Position numbers and translations under genes: made by a program. This document shows, piece by piece, positions 43,737 to 53,733 of a stretch of DNA of 64,000 nt. This DNA comes from Thermococcus onnurineus NA1. Its GTDB lineage: Archaea > Methanobacteriota_B > Thermococci > Thermococcales > Thermococcaceae. Each line of letters starts with the position of its first letter. Position 1 is the stretch's first letter. The stretch is taken from positions 1,116,001 to 1,180,000 of the forward strand of contig NC_011529.1 of the NCBI RefSeq assembly GCF_000018365.1. Direction: 5' to 3'. The notes below the pieces were generated by a model, which was not told the origin of the DNA, made no database searches, and was given only the letters and a program-made list of their open reading frames with translations.

Positions 43737-44900
43737 ATGAAAGAGATTTCATTGGTTCTGGTGTCCATTGCAACCGTTATTATTCCTCCCCTCGTCATGA
43801 GACACTGGGGCCGCAAAATCCTGAGAGAAGAGCTACCAAAGAAAGAGAAAAACTATAATCTGCTGAAGGCTGAGGTGGTCTGCATTTTCGGGGCATTCAT
43901 ACTCTACTTGCCTGCGATGATAGCCCTCGGAGCCCTTGACTGGGCCTCTGACGTGGTAGATAAGCTCCCCCTACCTGAGATATTCAGGGTGTTTGCATTT
44001 GCAGCAATCCTGATCTTCCCGCTTCTGCTGTCAATCTTCCTCATCATCTACGAGACCGTCAAAGTAGGGATAAATATTACAGAGGAAAAGATTGAAAATC
44101 CAAAAAAGGAGGTTCTGAAAGTTCTCGCACTTATTCTTGGTCCAACAGTTGGCTTTGCCTTTATCTGGCTGCTGCTGATGATCTATCTGCCAGAGAGTTT
44201 GACCTCAAAGTGGTGGTTTGACCTGCTCATGTACTCAACCCTAATACTCGCTTTCTTTGCGCTCTTTCCACTCATCCTCATTAGAGTTGGGACAAAGAGC
44301 GAGCTCGACCCCGAGCTTAAGGCCGAGCTCATGAGGTTCTGTGAGGAGCATGGAGTTAAAGTCAGGGGCATCATCGTTAAAGGAAAGCCCGGTCAAAAGC
44401 TCGCAAACGCCATGGTTACGGGTATAATCCCCCGCTACCGCTACGTTGTTTTAACCCGCTATCTGGTTGATAACTTCGAAGAGGACGAGATTAAAGCGGT
44501 CTTAGCCCATGAGATTGGGCACATAAAAGGAAAGCACCTCTGGATAAACGCGGCTTTGAGCATCGGTTGGTTCATCTTCTGGATAGGACTCATCTACATC
44601 CTCCACAAATTCAACGTTCAGCTGTTCTCATCGCCGTGGGTTTTCTTCGGCGTTTTCTTCTTTGCATTCTACTTCTGGCTCTTTGTTATTGAATCAAGGA
44701 TAGCCATAAGGAACGAGTTCAAGGCAGATGAGTTCGCGGCGAATGTCGTGGGGCTTGAGCCAACTCTAATGGCACTTAAAAAGCTGGCTGAGCTCAACTT
44801 GCTGCCGGAAAAAACAGGGAAATGGTTTAACCTGTTGAACAGACACCCTTCGATTGAAAAGAGGATAGAGCATTTAAAAGAACTGGAGGGTCGGAGATGA
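43737..44900 (+). CDS. M48-family membrane metallopeptidase (HtpX-like)
   Basis: About 387 residues with five or six membrane helices and the zinc motif VLAHEIGHIKGKH, with the third ligand Glu in NEFKADEFA. This is the HtpX/STE24 family that degrades or trims membrane proteins. The likely start is the ATG at 43737, five bases after GGTGA; the GTG at 43728 lies inside the ribosome site. Its TGA overlaps the ATG of the next small gene. Confidence 0.85.
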   Translation: MKEISLVLVSIATVIIPPLVMRHWGRKILREELPKKEKNYNLLKAEVVCIFGAFILYLPAMIALGALDWASDVVDKLPLPEIFRVFAFAAILIFPLLLSIFLIIYETVKVGINITEEKIENPKKEVLKVLALILGPTVGFAFIWLLLMIYLPESLTSKWWFDLLMYSTLILAFFALFPLILIRVGTKSELDPELKAELMRFCEEHGVKVRGIIVKGKPGQKLANAMVTGIIPRYRYVVLTRYLVDNFEEDEIKAVLAHEIGHIKGKHLWINAALSIGWFIFWIGLIYILHKFNVQLFSSPWVFFGVFFFAFYFWLFVIESRIAIRNEFKADEFAANVVGLEPTLMALKKLAELNLLPEKTGKWFNLLNRHPSIEKRIEHLKELEGRR

Positions 44901-45061
44901 AATTGCTTCAGTTTGTTAAAGATGACCCTGGAAGGACGGTGATTATCTGCGGGCTTTTCCTAATGGTTCTGGGACTCCTCTTTCGTGACGGCAGTGCGCT
45001 ATCTCTGAGCGTGATGTTTCTTTCGACTGGTTTAATCCTTCAGCGGAGGGGATGGCATTGA
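44897..45061 (+). CDS. 54-residue small membrane protein
   Basis: A small ORF whose ATG overlaps the stop of the M48 gene (ATGA) and ends in TGA at 45059-45061. The product starts MKLLQFVKDDPGRTVIICGL and has two hydrophobic segments separated by FRDGSALS. No homologue family recognised. The coupled start and the sensible two-helix pattern support a real gene, perhaps a partner of the membrane protease. Confidence 0.5.
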   Translation: MKLLQFVKDDPGRTVIICGLFLMVLGLLFRDGSALSLSVMFLSTGLILQRRGWH

Positions 45062-45094
45062 GACAAAATTATTGATTAAAAAGGAGGAATAAAA

Positions 45095-45949
45095 ATGAAA
45101 AAGCTCGGCATCCTGTTGCTGGTCGTTTTTCTGGTTGGGATTGGTGCTGGATGTATATGGGAGAACACGGGGACATCCACTACGCCCGCGGCAACGTCAA
45201 ACACAGCATCTCCAAAAGTAGTCCTCCAGCCCAAGCACTACCCGACGGAGGAGCTTCTCAAAAACATGGGGAGTATAAAGCAGTTCACCTACCTCGAGAA
45301 CACAAGCATGATACTTCACGTCAGGATCTCTCAGGGGAACGTTACCCGGGATGGGGGCAACGTTACTGTGATTTACAAACGGAAGGGCTATATCGATCTT
45401 GATAGCAAGGAAGCCGACGTCAATACCACGACCAGAACCTTTCCGGGAGGGGCCGCCGTTTTCTCGCGCCAGATTATAAAGGACGACGAAATCTATGTCT
45501 TTTCAAGCGGAACATGGCAGAAGATGACGAACGAGACCCTCGGAATTGATCCGGAGACCATTTTAAACCTCACCTGGGAATACAACATCGTGAGCTTCGT
45601 GGCAAAGTATCTACAGGAAGAACCATCCAACACAACCATCGAAAACGATACGCAGCTGCTTTACTATCAGATAACAAAGGAAGATCTCGATGCCATGACC
45701 CGGCTGTTCATAGGCTCCAATGCGAACATGACGTTCAACGTTACCAACGGCATCCTTGAGGTCAGGTTCAGGGATGGCGTTTTTGTCGGAGGCAGAATAG
45801 CCTATCAAATGGAGATCCGTATCTGGGGCAAGGACATCTACGGTCAGGAATTTGAAGTATATGAAAAAGGCCACGTCTACGATGAGTTCGTTGTTAGGGA
45901 CATAAACGTCAAGAAGCCCGTCAAAAAGCCCGTTTCTTACCGTGCGTAA
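45095..45949 (+). CDS. secreted lipoprotein of unknown function
   Basis: A 284-residue protein with a lipoprotein signal [20 protein letters not shown] (lipobox GAGC) and a Thr/Ala-rich linker. The mature part is rich in N-x-S/T sequons and beta-strand patterns ([18 protein letters not shown]). It resembles the archaeal lipoproteins that follow membrane proteases, but I do not recognise a named family. A strong AGGAGG site precedes the ATG. Preceded by the 54-residue membrane gene. Confidence 0.7.
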
Positions 45950-45986
45950 GGGAAAGCTTTTTGGAGCTTCTTTCCAACTTTTCACG

Positions 45987-46529
45987 ATGTTTCCGGGCAG
46001 AAGAAAAGTCAGCAAGCTAATGGCCTACATCCTGCGGCACTCGCCGGAGGAGTTCGGACTGAGGCCTGACGTGGAGGGCTTCGTACCCCTTTCCGAGCTC
46101 GTCGAGGCCCTAAAAACTATCTATCCAGACGTTACGGAGGAGTTCGTACGCGAAATAGTCGCCCGCGATGCGAAGGGCCGCTACGAGATTCAAGGAGACA
46201 GAATACGCGCCCGCTACGGCCACAGCTTTCCGGTGAGTCTAGACCACGAAGAAGACACCGAGAGCCGCTTCCTCTATCACGGCACGCCGAGGAGGAACCT
46301 CGAGAGCATTCTCCGCGAGGGGTTGAAGCCCATGAGGAGGCAGTTCGTCCACCTAAGCACGAGCAAAAGCGAGGCAATCAAAACCGGCAGGCGGCACGGG
46401 CGGGACGTGGTTCTTCTGGTAATAGACGCCGAATGCCTCCGAAAGAAAGGCTTGAAGGTTTACAAAGCCGGGAAGAACGTCAGGATAGTCGAGAAAGTCC
46501 CACCGGAGTGCATCACTCTGGAAGTCTAA
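45987..46529 (+). CDS. kptA: RNA 2'-phosphotransferase
   Basis: A 180-residue protein with the Tpt1/KptA pattern: [52 protein letters not shown] and RQFVHLS. It transfers the 2'-phosphate left on spliced tRNA to NAD. The ATG at 45987 gives the family start; no clear ribosome site lies upstream, so a leaderless transcript is possible. The 3' end overlaps the convergent MFS gene by 17 bases. Confidence 0.88.
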
Positions 46530-47751
46530 GCGCGAAGAGGAAAGCTACTCCGAGAGGCACGAGCGTGCTCATGAAGTTCAGCTCAAAGCTTATGGCAGAG
46601 AGATAGCCTCCGAGTAATGGACCTACGACCCAGCCGAGGCTCATCATAGCGTTGAGCAGGCCCATAGCCTGACCCCTCTCCGTCGCTCTGACCTTCGTGG
46701 CAACATAGGTCGAGGAGGCGTTTAGGGTCAGTGACCACTTGACGCCCGAAAAGAGGGCCACGACGATCATCAGGTAGAGATTCTTCGCGAAAGCGTAGCC
46801 GAGGAAAGCGATGGCGTAGCCGGCTATCGCCAGCAGGTAGAATTTCTTGGCGCCGTAGCGGTCAATCAGCTTCCCGAGGTAGTATCCGCTCACCGCCGCC
46901 GCTAAAGAGTCTATTCCAAAAAGTATCCCTACCCACTCGCTCCCAAAGACCTCCTCAAAGTAAACCGAGACCACTGAATAGACCTGACCTGAAGCTATCA
47001 TTACGAGCAGAACTGTAAAGTAGAAAAGGCCCAGATGGCCCCTCATGAGCCGCTTGAATGCCGCACCCTGGAAGGTTGCCCTCTCGCTTTCCCGCCCTTC
47101 CTGGACGAGTATAAGCTTTCTTGGAGCCCTTTTCGGCCTCGGCCTCTCCCTGAGGAGGAGAACTATCGCAGAGGAAAGGACGAGGAGAGCCCCTGCTATG
47201 AGGAAGATTCCCCTGATCCCGACGTATTTTATAAGGAAGCCGCCGATGAAGTTGCCCAGCATGTAGCCCGCGTTCTCAATCGAACCGAAGAGCCCGTAGG
47301 CTGAACCAACACGGGTCGAGAGCTCCGCTATCAGCGCCGAATGGGCAGGCATAATGGCTGAGCCGAGTGCTCCCTGGAACGTCCTCAGGGTAAGCAGGGC
47401 TAACGGAGTTGAAACGACAGCCATGAGGGCATAGAAGGTCCCCGTAGAGAACAGGCCGAAGGATATGAAAGCCTTCCTGTTCCTAGTCCTATCGGAGAGA
47501 TAGCCAAAGGGATACTGGAAGACTGTCGAGGTCAGGTTGAAGGCGACACTTAAAAGCCCGACCATCAGCATGCCGCCGCCGAGGAGCTTCATATAGACGC
47601 TGAGATATGGAAACGCCATGCCAAAGGCCGCGTTGGCGATGAACATACTCACCGCTAGCAGGACCACGTTCCTGCGCTTGATCCTTATTCTGCGAATCTT
47701 CCCTGCCTTCTCGCGCCTCCCCTGCGTTACGACGAGCTCCCTTCTGCTCAT
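46513..47751 (-). CDS. MFS transporter
   Basis: A 412-residue membrane protein with about twelve hydrophobic segments and the MFS loop [14 protein letters not shown] between helices 2 and 3. Drug or sugar efflux type by pattern; substrate unknown. The N-terminus has a basic stretch ([11 protein letters not shown]) before the first helix. A TTTTATAAG promoter box (minus) lies near 47773-47781. Confidence 0.83.
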
Positions 47752-47924
47752 CGCTCGCGCCTATGGGAAGCCTCTTATAAAACTTCCTCCAAGGTGATTT
47801 TAGGCTGAGGATTTATTATGGCGCTGAAGCATCTCGATGGTTCTCTCTTCAGAACACGACCTTTGAGAGAACTTGGGAAAAGTGCCAATGTTTATGGAGA
47901 GATAAAAGATACAAGAGAGACACC

Positions 47925-48986
47925 CTAAACCCTCCTCACAGCAACACCATCGGTCGGGAGGACAAGATAGTAGTCGGCCTCCCAGTTGAAGGTACGCTGG
48001 TACTCCTCTAAGACTGTCCTAGCAATGCTCAGTGCCCTGTCACTATCGACTATCGCTATGGCCGAACCGCCGAAACCTGTTCCCGTGAGCTTCGCGCCGT
48101 AGGCGCCGAGCTGGAGGGATCTACGAACGAAGAAGTCCAACTCTTCACAGCTTACATCATAGCTCCTCGCAAGATCCCAGTGAGAAGCTGTAATAAGCTC
48201 TCCCAATGTGTCTACATCCCCCTCCCTGAGTGCATCTCTTGCCTCTAGAACGCGCCGGTTTTCTCTAACGATGTAGCCAAAGAGGCGCCTGTAGAGGGAG
48301 GGAATGTTTCTCAGCTCTGCCTCCTCAACCTCCTTGGAAGTTCTCTTACCGAGAAGCCCTAAGGTTTCTTCTGCAACCTTCCTACGCTCCGCGTAGGCTG
48401 AGTTGGCCAGCTCCCTCTTGACACCGGTATAGAAGACGATCGCCTGAATGTCCCTCGGGAATTTTATGTATTCGTGCCTCAGCGTATCAGTATCAAGGAA
48501 AATGACGTGCCCCCTCTTTCCATGGGTCATGGTGAACTGGTCGAGTATTCCACAGGGGACACCCACAAACTCGTTTTCGGTCTTCTGAGCCAGGAGGGCC
48601 ATTTCTATGGGGAGTAATCTCAGTTTATATGCCTCGTTGAGAAACGCCAGAACGGCAAGCTCAAGACTCGCTGAAGAACCCAAACCCGAGCCTATAGGCA
48701 GGTCTCCATTCAGAATTCCCTTCATGCCGCCTACTTCATGCCCTTCTTCCCGGAGAACCCAGAAGATTCCCTTTATGTAGTCCGCCCAGTCCCCACTCCT
48801 TCTGATGTCATCGAGCGAGAACTCCTTGACCTCACGGAATATCTGCGAGTAAACCCAGATCTGCTCGTCCTCCCTGGCATGCAGAACCGTGTGGATGTTT
48901 ATTGCCATCGGCATGGCGTAGCCAAGGGCGTAGTCAGTGTGCTCACCGATAAGATTCACCCGACCGGGAGAATCAACGCGATACAT
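47925..48986 (-). CDS. galK: galactokinase
   Basis: A 353-residue GHMP kinase: GRVNLIGEHTDYALGYAMPM (sugar-binding signature), LPIGSGLGSSASLELAVLAFL (ATP loop) and KLTGTGFGGSAIAIV (third motif). It phosphorylates galactose at C1. The ATG at 48986 follows GGGTGAAATC and gives the normal archaeal length. Divergent-free position: the two proline dehydrogenase genes lie upstream on the same strand with a 64-base gap. Confidence 0.92.
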   Translation of the reverse strand: MYRVDSPGRVNLIGEHTDYALGYAMPMAINIHTVLHAREDEQIWVYSQIFREVKEFSLDDIRRSGDWADYIKGIFWVLREEGHEVGGMKGILNGDLPIGSGLGSSASLELAVLAFLNEAYKLRLLPIEMALLAQKTENEFVGVPCGILDQFTMTHGKRGHVIFLDTDTLRHEYIKFPRDIQAIVFYTGVKRELANSAYAERRKVAEETLGLLGKRTSKEVEEAELRNIPSLYRRLFGYIVRENRRVLEARDALREGDVDTLGELITASHWDLARSYDVSCEELDFFVRRSLQLGAYGAKLTGTGFGGSAIAIVDSDRALSIARTVLEEYQRTFNWEADYYLVLPTDGVAVRRV

Positions 48987-49049
48987 GATTTCACCCACGA
49001 AAATTCGGCGAGAAGATATTTAAGGATAGCGAAGGAAAAAGAAAGGACT

Positions 49050-50210
49050 TCACCCCATCTGGAGGGCTTGGCCCCTGAGCTCACCACGCTCAAATCTGTA
49101 TGGGTCATACCACTCGACTGGAAGGCTCGTTCTGCCTTTGGTTATCAAATCGGCGACCATCTCCGCAACGGCCGGGGCCATCATGAAGCCGTGGCCGGAA
49201 AAGCCGGCGGCAATGTAGTAGTCGTTCAGCTCCTCGATTTTTCCTATAGCAGGGTTGCTATCAGGCGTTTTAGCGTAGTAGCCCGCCCATGTTCTGAGTA
49301 TAAGAAGCTCCCTCAGGGCCGGGATTATCCTGGTGAAGTAGTAGCTCACCTCGCGCATGAACTCATAGGTCGGATTGAGGTCGTAGGTTGGCCCCAGCTC
49401 GTAGCCGACACCGCCAACAACGCCGCCGTGGCTGGTCTGGGTCAGATAAGCGTGGCCGTACTTGAAGGAAATGACCATCGGCTTTATCGCGCCCTTCCTT
49501 ATCGGCTGCGTTATCACCGCCTGATGTTTGTAAGGCTCTATCGGAATAGGAGTCTTTATTCCGGCCATTGCGTTGATGAGCTTGGCCCACGCGTTGGTGG
49601 CGTTAACGACGATGCCCGTCTTGATAACTCCCCTGTTGGTCTTGAGACCCTTTATCTCACCGTTCTCGATGATGAAATCCTTGACCTCCGTGTACTCAAC
49701 CAGCTTAGCCCCAAAGCGCTCGGCGTTGAGGGCGAATGCAGCGGTCGAGTAGAAGGGATCGACCTTTCCATCAGTGGGGTTCCACGATGCCGCTATGACC
49801 TCACTTATGTCAAGGAGCGGGACTATCTCCTTCGCCTCTTCTGGAGTTATGAGCCTCGTCGGGACGCCGAAGCGGTTCTGGATGGCTATGTTCCTCTTGA
49901 ACTCCTCGACCTCATCATCGTCGTAGAGCAAAAAGAGATAGCCTGTCTGCTCGAAGGAGAAGCCGTACTCTTCACTATAGTGCTTCCAGAGCTCGACGGA
50001 GCGCTTCATGACCTGAACGTTGGCCTCGTCGTTGAACTGCTGCCTTATGCCAGTTCCACAACGGAAGGTCGAGCCTGAGCCTACGAAGCGCTTCTCTATG
50101 ACGGTGACCTCCTCACCGCGTTTAGCTAGCTCGTGGGCAAGGGTCACACCTATTATTCCCCCGCCGATGATAACGATTTCGCTTCTTTCGGGAAGTTCTT
50201 TCGTCGGCAT
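49050..50210 (-). CDS. second L-proline dehydrogenase, beta (catalytic) subunit
   Basis: A 386-residue FAD protein with EIVIIGGGIIGVTLAHELAK and the closing IAAGFSGHGFMMAPAVAE, clearly paralogous to pdhB at 36878. It follows the alpha gene by six bases. The pair matches the heterooctameric PDH2 type described in P. horikoshii (PH1749-PH1751, from memory). It probably oxidises proline; a role on another cyclic amino acid or sarcosine cannot be excluded. Confidence 0.82.
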   Translation of the reverse strand: MPTKELPERSEIVIIGGGIIGVTLAHELAKRGEEVTVIEKRFVGSGSTFRCGTGIRQQFNDEANVQVMKRSVELWKHYSEEYGFSFEQTGYLFLLYDDDEVEEFKRNIAIQNRFGVPTRLITPEEAKEIVPLLDISEVIAASWNPTDGKVDPFYSTAAFALNAERFGAKLVEYTEVKDFIIENGEIKGLKTNRGVIKTGIVVNATNAWAKLINAMAGIKTPIPIEPYKHQAVITQPIRKGAIKPMVISFKYGHAYLTQTSHGGVVGGVGYELGPTYDLNPTYEFMREVSYYFTRIIPALRELLILRTWAGYYAKTPDSNPAIGKIEELNDYYIAAGFSGHGFMMAPAVAEMVADLITKGRTSLPVEWYDPYRFERGELRGQALQMG

Positions 50211-50216
50211 AAGCCA

Positions 50217-51701
50217 TCATCCCCCAGCGGCGGTAACCTTCATCTTCACGTTCTTGAGCGGCGGTCTCGCTACCGGCAGGTCAATTTTCGCCATGTCCAG
50301 GTTGGCCCTCTGGGAAACCACCACCGCGCCGTTAAAGAGGCAGAAGCGACCTTGGCAGAAGCCCATGGCCAGGTGGGTGAGACGCTTGATTATCTGAAGG
50401 TCTGTTATACCACTTCTCACCACATCGTCGACCTTCTTCAGCGAGACGTCGCAGCCACATATCTGGACGTCCTCCAGACTAAAAGCGTCGAACTCTATCT
50501 TGTGGATGGTGATAGCCTCAGGCTCGTACTCCCTCAGCTTCTTCTCATAAACACACGGCTGGGCTTCGTAGCCGAACTCTCCAAGGATGTATGCCCCAAC
50601 GAGTCTGCCTTCAAGGTAGTTGGCATAGTGGGGCTTTATGCTGACGGCGCTTCCAGCGACGTAGATGCCGTCCCTTATTCTGTGCTGGGAGTCGAGAACT
50701 GGCATGTAGTAGCCTCTCTTGAAGCGAAGCTTTCCGCCGGCCTGGGTTATCGGGTTTATGTCCGGCCTTCTGCCATCGGAAACTATCACAGCGTCAACCT
50801 CGTAAACGTTGCCGTTCATATCTATCAGCTTTTCAACCTTTTCCGTTCCTTCAACGCGCTTCGGGTTTGGGACGACGATGTACTCGATACCCCATCTCTC
50901 AAGCTCAGGAACGATGTCCTCCGGCCTGCCCCCGACGACTGCGACTTTTTTGCCGGGAGCGACACCCCAGACGTTCATGACCTCAAGGGCAAAGTCGCGC
51001 CTGAAAACGCCCGGAATGTCGTTGTTCTCAAAGAGGAGAATATTGTCAACTGCTCCAACGGCCAAAACAACGCGTCTCGCCATGAGTTCTATAAGCTGGT
51101 CTCCCTTAACGATGGGAACCAGGAAGTACTCCCCCTTGTCGAAGATTCCCAACGCTATCGTTTTCCTGAAAACGCGAACGTTGTCGTTGAACTGGGCAAC
51201 GAGTGACTTTATAACCTCCTTTGGTTCACCATCAAAACCTTCCTGTGGGAGGCCCTTGAGCCACATGTCTCCGCCGAGCCAGCCGCGCTCCTCAATGAGG
51301 GCGACCGTCAGATGCTCCTGAAGCTCAAGTGCTGCCCCTATTCCGGCGGGGCCAGCACCTATAACGGCCACATCCACGACCTGTCTAGTTACGGGTTTGC
51401 TCTCATCCACTTCAACAGTCTCCTGAAAATCACCGTAGTTCTGACGCTCTATCCTGATGCCATCCTTTACAACCGTTTTTCTGCCGTTGATGTTCTTCAC
51501 GCCGTTGACGACCATCGGAACGGGGCCGAACGTAAAGGCACCTCTCTTTCTCCCCTCAGTGCTCGTGGTGAGCCAGTAGATGCCGTTAGCCAGAAGGGCA
51601 ACAGTGAGCTTCTCACCCTCATAGGCCTCGAGGGGTTTCCCCTCAAAGTGAATCGTGATTCTCTTAGAAGGGTCTTTTTCCGTCAGGTCGAGCGGTCTCA
51701 T
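50217..51701 (-). CDS. second L-proline dehydrogenase, alpha subunit
   Basis: A 494-residue flavoprotein. FAD site DVAVIGAGPAGIGAALELQE and a C-terminal BFD-like Cys cluster (CGCD ... MGFCQGRFC) are present, fusing the PdhX-like part seen as a separate gene in the first operon. The N-terminal 2Fe-2S-like domain has lost its Cys ligands: where pdhA reads GLFCAIGKCSSC this protein has GAFTFGPVPMVV. ATG at 51701 follows GAGGTGGGAG. The TATA-like TTTATAAGC at about 51748-51756 (minus) lies upstream. Confidence 0.82.
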   Translation of the reverse strand: MRPLDLTEKDPSKRITIHFEGKPLEAYEGEKLTVALLANGIYWLTTSTEGRKRGAFTFGPVPMVVNGVKNINGRKTVVKDGIRIERQNYGDFQETVEVDESKPVTRQVVDVAVIGAGPAGIGAALELQEHLTVALIEERGWLGGDMWLKGLPQEGFDGEPKEVIKSLVAQFNDNVRVFRKTIALGIFDKGEYFLVPIVKGDQLIELMARRVVLAVGAVDNILLFENNDIPGVFRRDFALEVMNVWGVAPGKKVAVVGGRPEDIVPELERWGIEYIVVPNPKRVEGTEKVEKLIDMNGNVYEVDAVIVSDGRRPDINPITQAGGKLRFKRGYYMPVLDSQHRIRDGIYVAGSAVSIKPHYANYLEGRLVGAYILGEFGYEAQPCVYEKKLREYEPEAITIHKIEFDAFSLEDVQICGCDVSLKKVDDVVRSGITDLQIIKRLTHLAMGFCQGRFCLFNGAVVVSQRANLDMAKIDLPVARPPLKNVKMKVTAAGG

Positions 51702-51919
51702 GCTCCCACCTCTGGATTTTCTAAAAGCAGGCGTTCTAAGATGATCACCAATGCTTATAAACGTTAGGCTGACCAAAAATGGTTTACAACATTTGGTTAA
51801 ATTACACCGGAATCCACCGGTGGGAGCAATTATCCTCCACCTGCCTCAGACCATTAAAAACATCCCGATGACTAAAGGAATGACATATAAACAACACACA
51901 AGAAAGAAACGAGCTAACA

Positions 51920-53086
51920 TTATCGTGCGTGAATCTCCACTATGTCCCCATCCTCCAGCACGTGGTCGGCCCCAACCCTCTGGCCCGGGAACTTGACGCT
52001 CTTACCCCAGACACGGGCATATCGGAAGTTCTTGGCAAAGTCCTTGTGAATTCTTTCCGCCAGATCCATGACCGTTGAGCCCTTCTTGAGCGGCACCGGG
52101 GGATAGGCCGGCTCTTCCCCGGGACTCTTCGTGAAGACCCTTATTATTCCAGCCAGCTCATACAGCTCGTCCTTGAGCTTGTCGAGGTTTATCTTCCTCC
52201 TCGCGGAGATTGGGATGATTTTGAATCTGTCTCCGTAAGCCTGGACGAGCCTCTCGTAGTTCTCTTTGCTTCCAGGGGCGTCGCCCTTGTTAGCAATGAT
52301 TATAGCCCTCCTCCAGACGAGGCTCTCGTCTAAAGCGTCGGCGAACTCCTCCAGAGTCACGGGCTCCTTAACGGTTATCTCAGCTGAGTGAATCCTCTCC
52401 TCGCGGAGCATCTTCATGACTTCACTTATGTCGCCCTTTATGTTCTCCTGACCGTTGATGATTATTCCACCGCTCGCTGTCCTCTTTATCTCGACCCTTG
52501 GACGGCGCTTGTTGAGCTTTATTCCCGCCCTCTCGAACTCTCTCAGGAGGATTTCCATCTGCTTTACGGGATCCTGAGAGAGGTCAACGACGATGGCTAT
52601 AGCATCGGCGTTCCTTATAACACTCAGGAGCTGAGGCCCCATGCCCTTTCCGAGGGCGGCACCCTCGACGAGGCCGGGCACCTCAACGAGCTGTATCTGA
52701 ACATCCTTGTGATGCATCATTCCAGGGATAGGTTCGACTGTTGTGAAGGCATAATCAGCCACGTCAATATCAACGTTTGTCAGCGCCTTCATGAGGGAGG
52801 ACTTTCCTACATTCGGAAGGCCAGCCAGGACTATCTGAGCAGCACCCTCCTTCCTCACGCTGAAGGAGTAGCCGCCACCCTTCTTCTGAACCTGCCTCTG
52901 CTTTTCAAGCTCCTTCCTCAGCTCAGCCAGCTTTCGCTTTATCTGGAGCCTGAGCTTCTCCGTCCCCTTGTGCTTGGGAACGGTGGAGTACATTTTCTCA
53001 AGGGCCCGAATCTTCTCTGGAATCGTCTTGGCGTTCCGGTATTCCTCCTCAGCTGCTAGGTACTCCGCTGTTACGTTGGTTGGCAT
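51920..53086 (-). CDS. DRG-type GTP-binding protein with TGS domain
   Basis: A 388-residue GTPase of the Obg/DRG family. G1 GLPNVGKSSLMKALTN, G3 VEVPGLVEGA, G4 NKGDAPG and a C-terminal TGS domain (AERIHKDFAKNFRYARVWG to VLEDGDIVEIHA) are visible, with a coiled N-terminal segment of about 75 residues. These bind ribosomes and aid translation. The ATG at 53086 follows CTGGAGGGTC; the longer frame upstream is not native. Confidence 0.9.
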   Translation of the reverse strand: MPTNVTAEYLAAEEEYRNAKTIPEKIRALEKMYSTVPKHKGTEKLRLQIKRKLAELRKELEKQRQVQKKGGGYSFSVRKEGAAQIVLAGLPNVGKSSLMKALTNVDIDVADYAFTTVEPIPGMMHHKDVQIQLVEVPGLVEGAALGKGMGPQLLSVIRNADAIAIVVDLSQDPVKQMEILLREFERAGIKLNKRRPRVEIKRTASGGIIINGQENIKGDISEVMKMLREERIHSAEITVKEPVTLEEFADALDESLVWRRAIIIANKGDAPGSKENYERLVQAYGDRFKIIPISARRKINLDKLKDELYELAGIIRVFTKSPGEEPAYPPVPLKKGSTVMDLAERIHKDFAKNFRYARVWGKSVKFPGQRVGADHVLEDGDIVEIHAR

Positions 53087-53204
53087 GGCTGACCCTCCAG
53101 AAGCCTCTGGATTAAAGAGCGGATGGCGTTTTATAAAAGTATGGTTCTCTAAAATCGCCAAGTTTATATAATCATCCGAAAATTTTTTAGGGGTGGTGAT
53201 GCTC

Positions 53205-53657
53205 ATGCGAATGGGTTTGGACGAAATAGACAAAAAGATTCTCGCCATACTCCAAAAGAACAGCAGAACGCCCCTGCGGGAGATCTCCAAGGAGGTCAAT
53301 CTGGCCGAATCGACCGTTTACGAGAGGATAAAGAAGCTGAAAGAGAAAGGCATCATAAAGAAATTCACCGTCATTCTCGACCCCGATTCTCTCGGCTTCA
53401 GGATTCTCGCGTTTATACTCATAAAGTCCAAGGCCGGCAGGTGTTCCCACGTCGCCCAGGAGCTTACGCAGTACCCGGAGATAGTCGAAATCTATGAAAC
53501 CACCGGCGACTACGACATGCTCGTGAAGATAAGAACAAGTGGAAGCGAGGAGCTCAACGAGTTCCTCGACACCATCGGTGAAATCGAGGGCGTTGAGGCG
53601 ACCCACACCATGGTCGTGCTCAAGGTCCACAAAGAGACGACGGAACTTCCGCTATAA
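53205..53657 (+). CDS. Lrp/AsnC-family transcription regulator
   Basis: About 150 residues. LDEIDKKILAILQKNSRTPL, then the HTH SKEVNLAESTVYERIKKLKE, and a RAM/ligand domain ending EGVEATHTMVV. It is typical of Lrp-type dimers or octamers that sense amino acids. Several start codons are close together (53193-53205); the ATG at 53205 suits the GGTGGTGAT site. Target genes unknown; it is next to the DRG gene, divergent with a shared promoter region. Confidence 0.86.
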   Translation: MRMGLDEIDKKILAILQKNSRTPLREISKEVNLAESTVYERIKKLKEKGIIKKFTVILDPDSLGFRILAFILIKSKAGRCSHVAQELTQYPEIVEIYETTGDYDMLVKIRTSGSEELNEFLDTIGEIEGVEATHTMVVLKVHKETTELPL

Positions 53658-53733
53658 TGCCCGTTTTTGTCCACAAAAGCTTATAAGTGTCCCATTTCTA
53701 TTTCTCTCTGAGCGTTAATATGGGGGTGTTCCT

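Noticed and set aside
47818-47928. 36-residue frame MALKHLDGSLFRTRPLRELG and on, behind a TATA-like site
   Set aside because: Too short and overlapping galK; the TATA box fits the divergent MFS gene equally well. Could be real but unsupported.
48738-50078. 446-codon frame antisense to the second proline dehydrogenase beta gene and galK
   Set aside because: It spans two recognised genes on the other strand and has no domain of its own.
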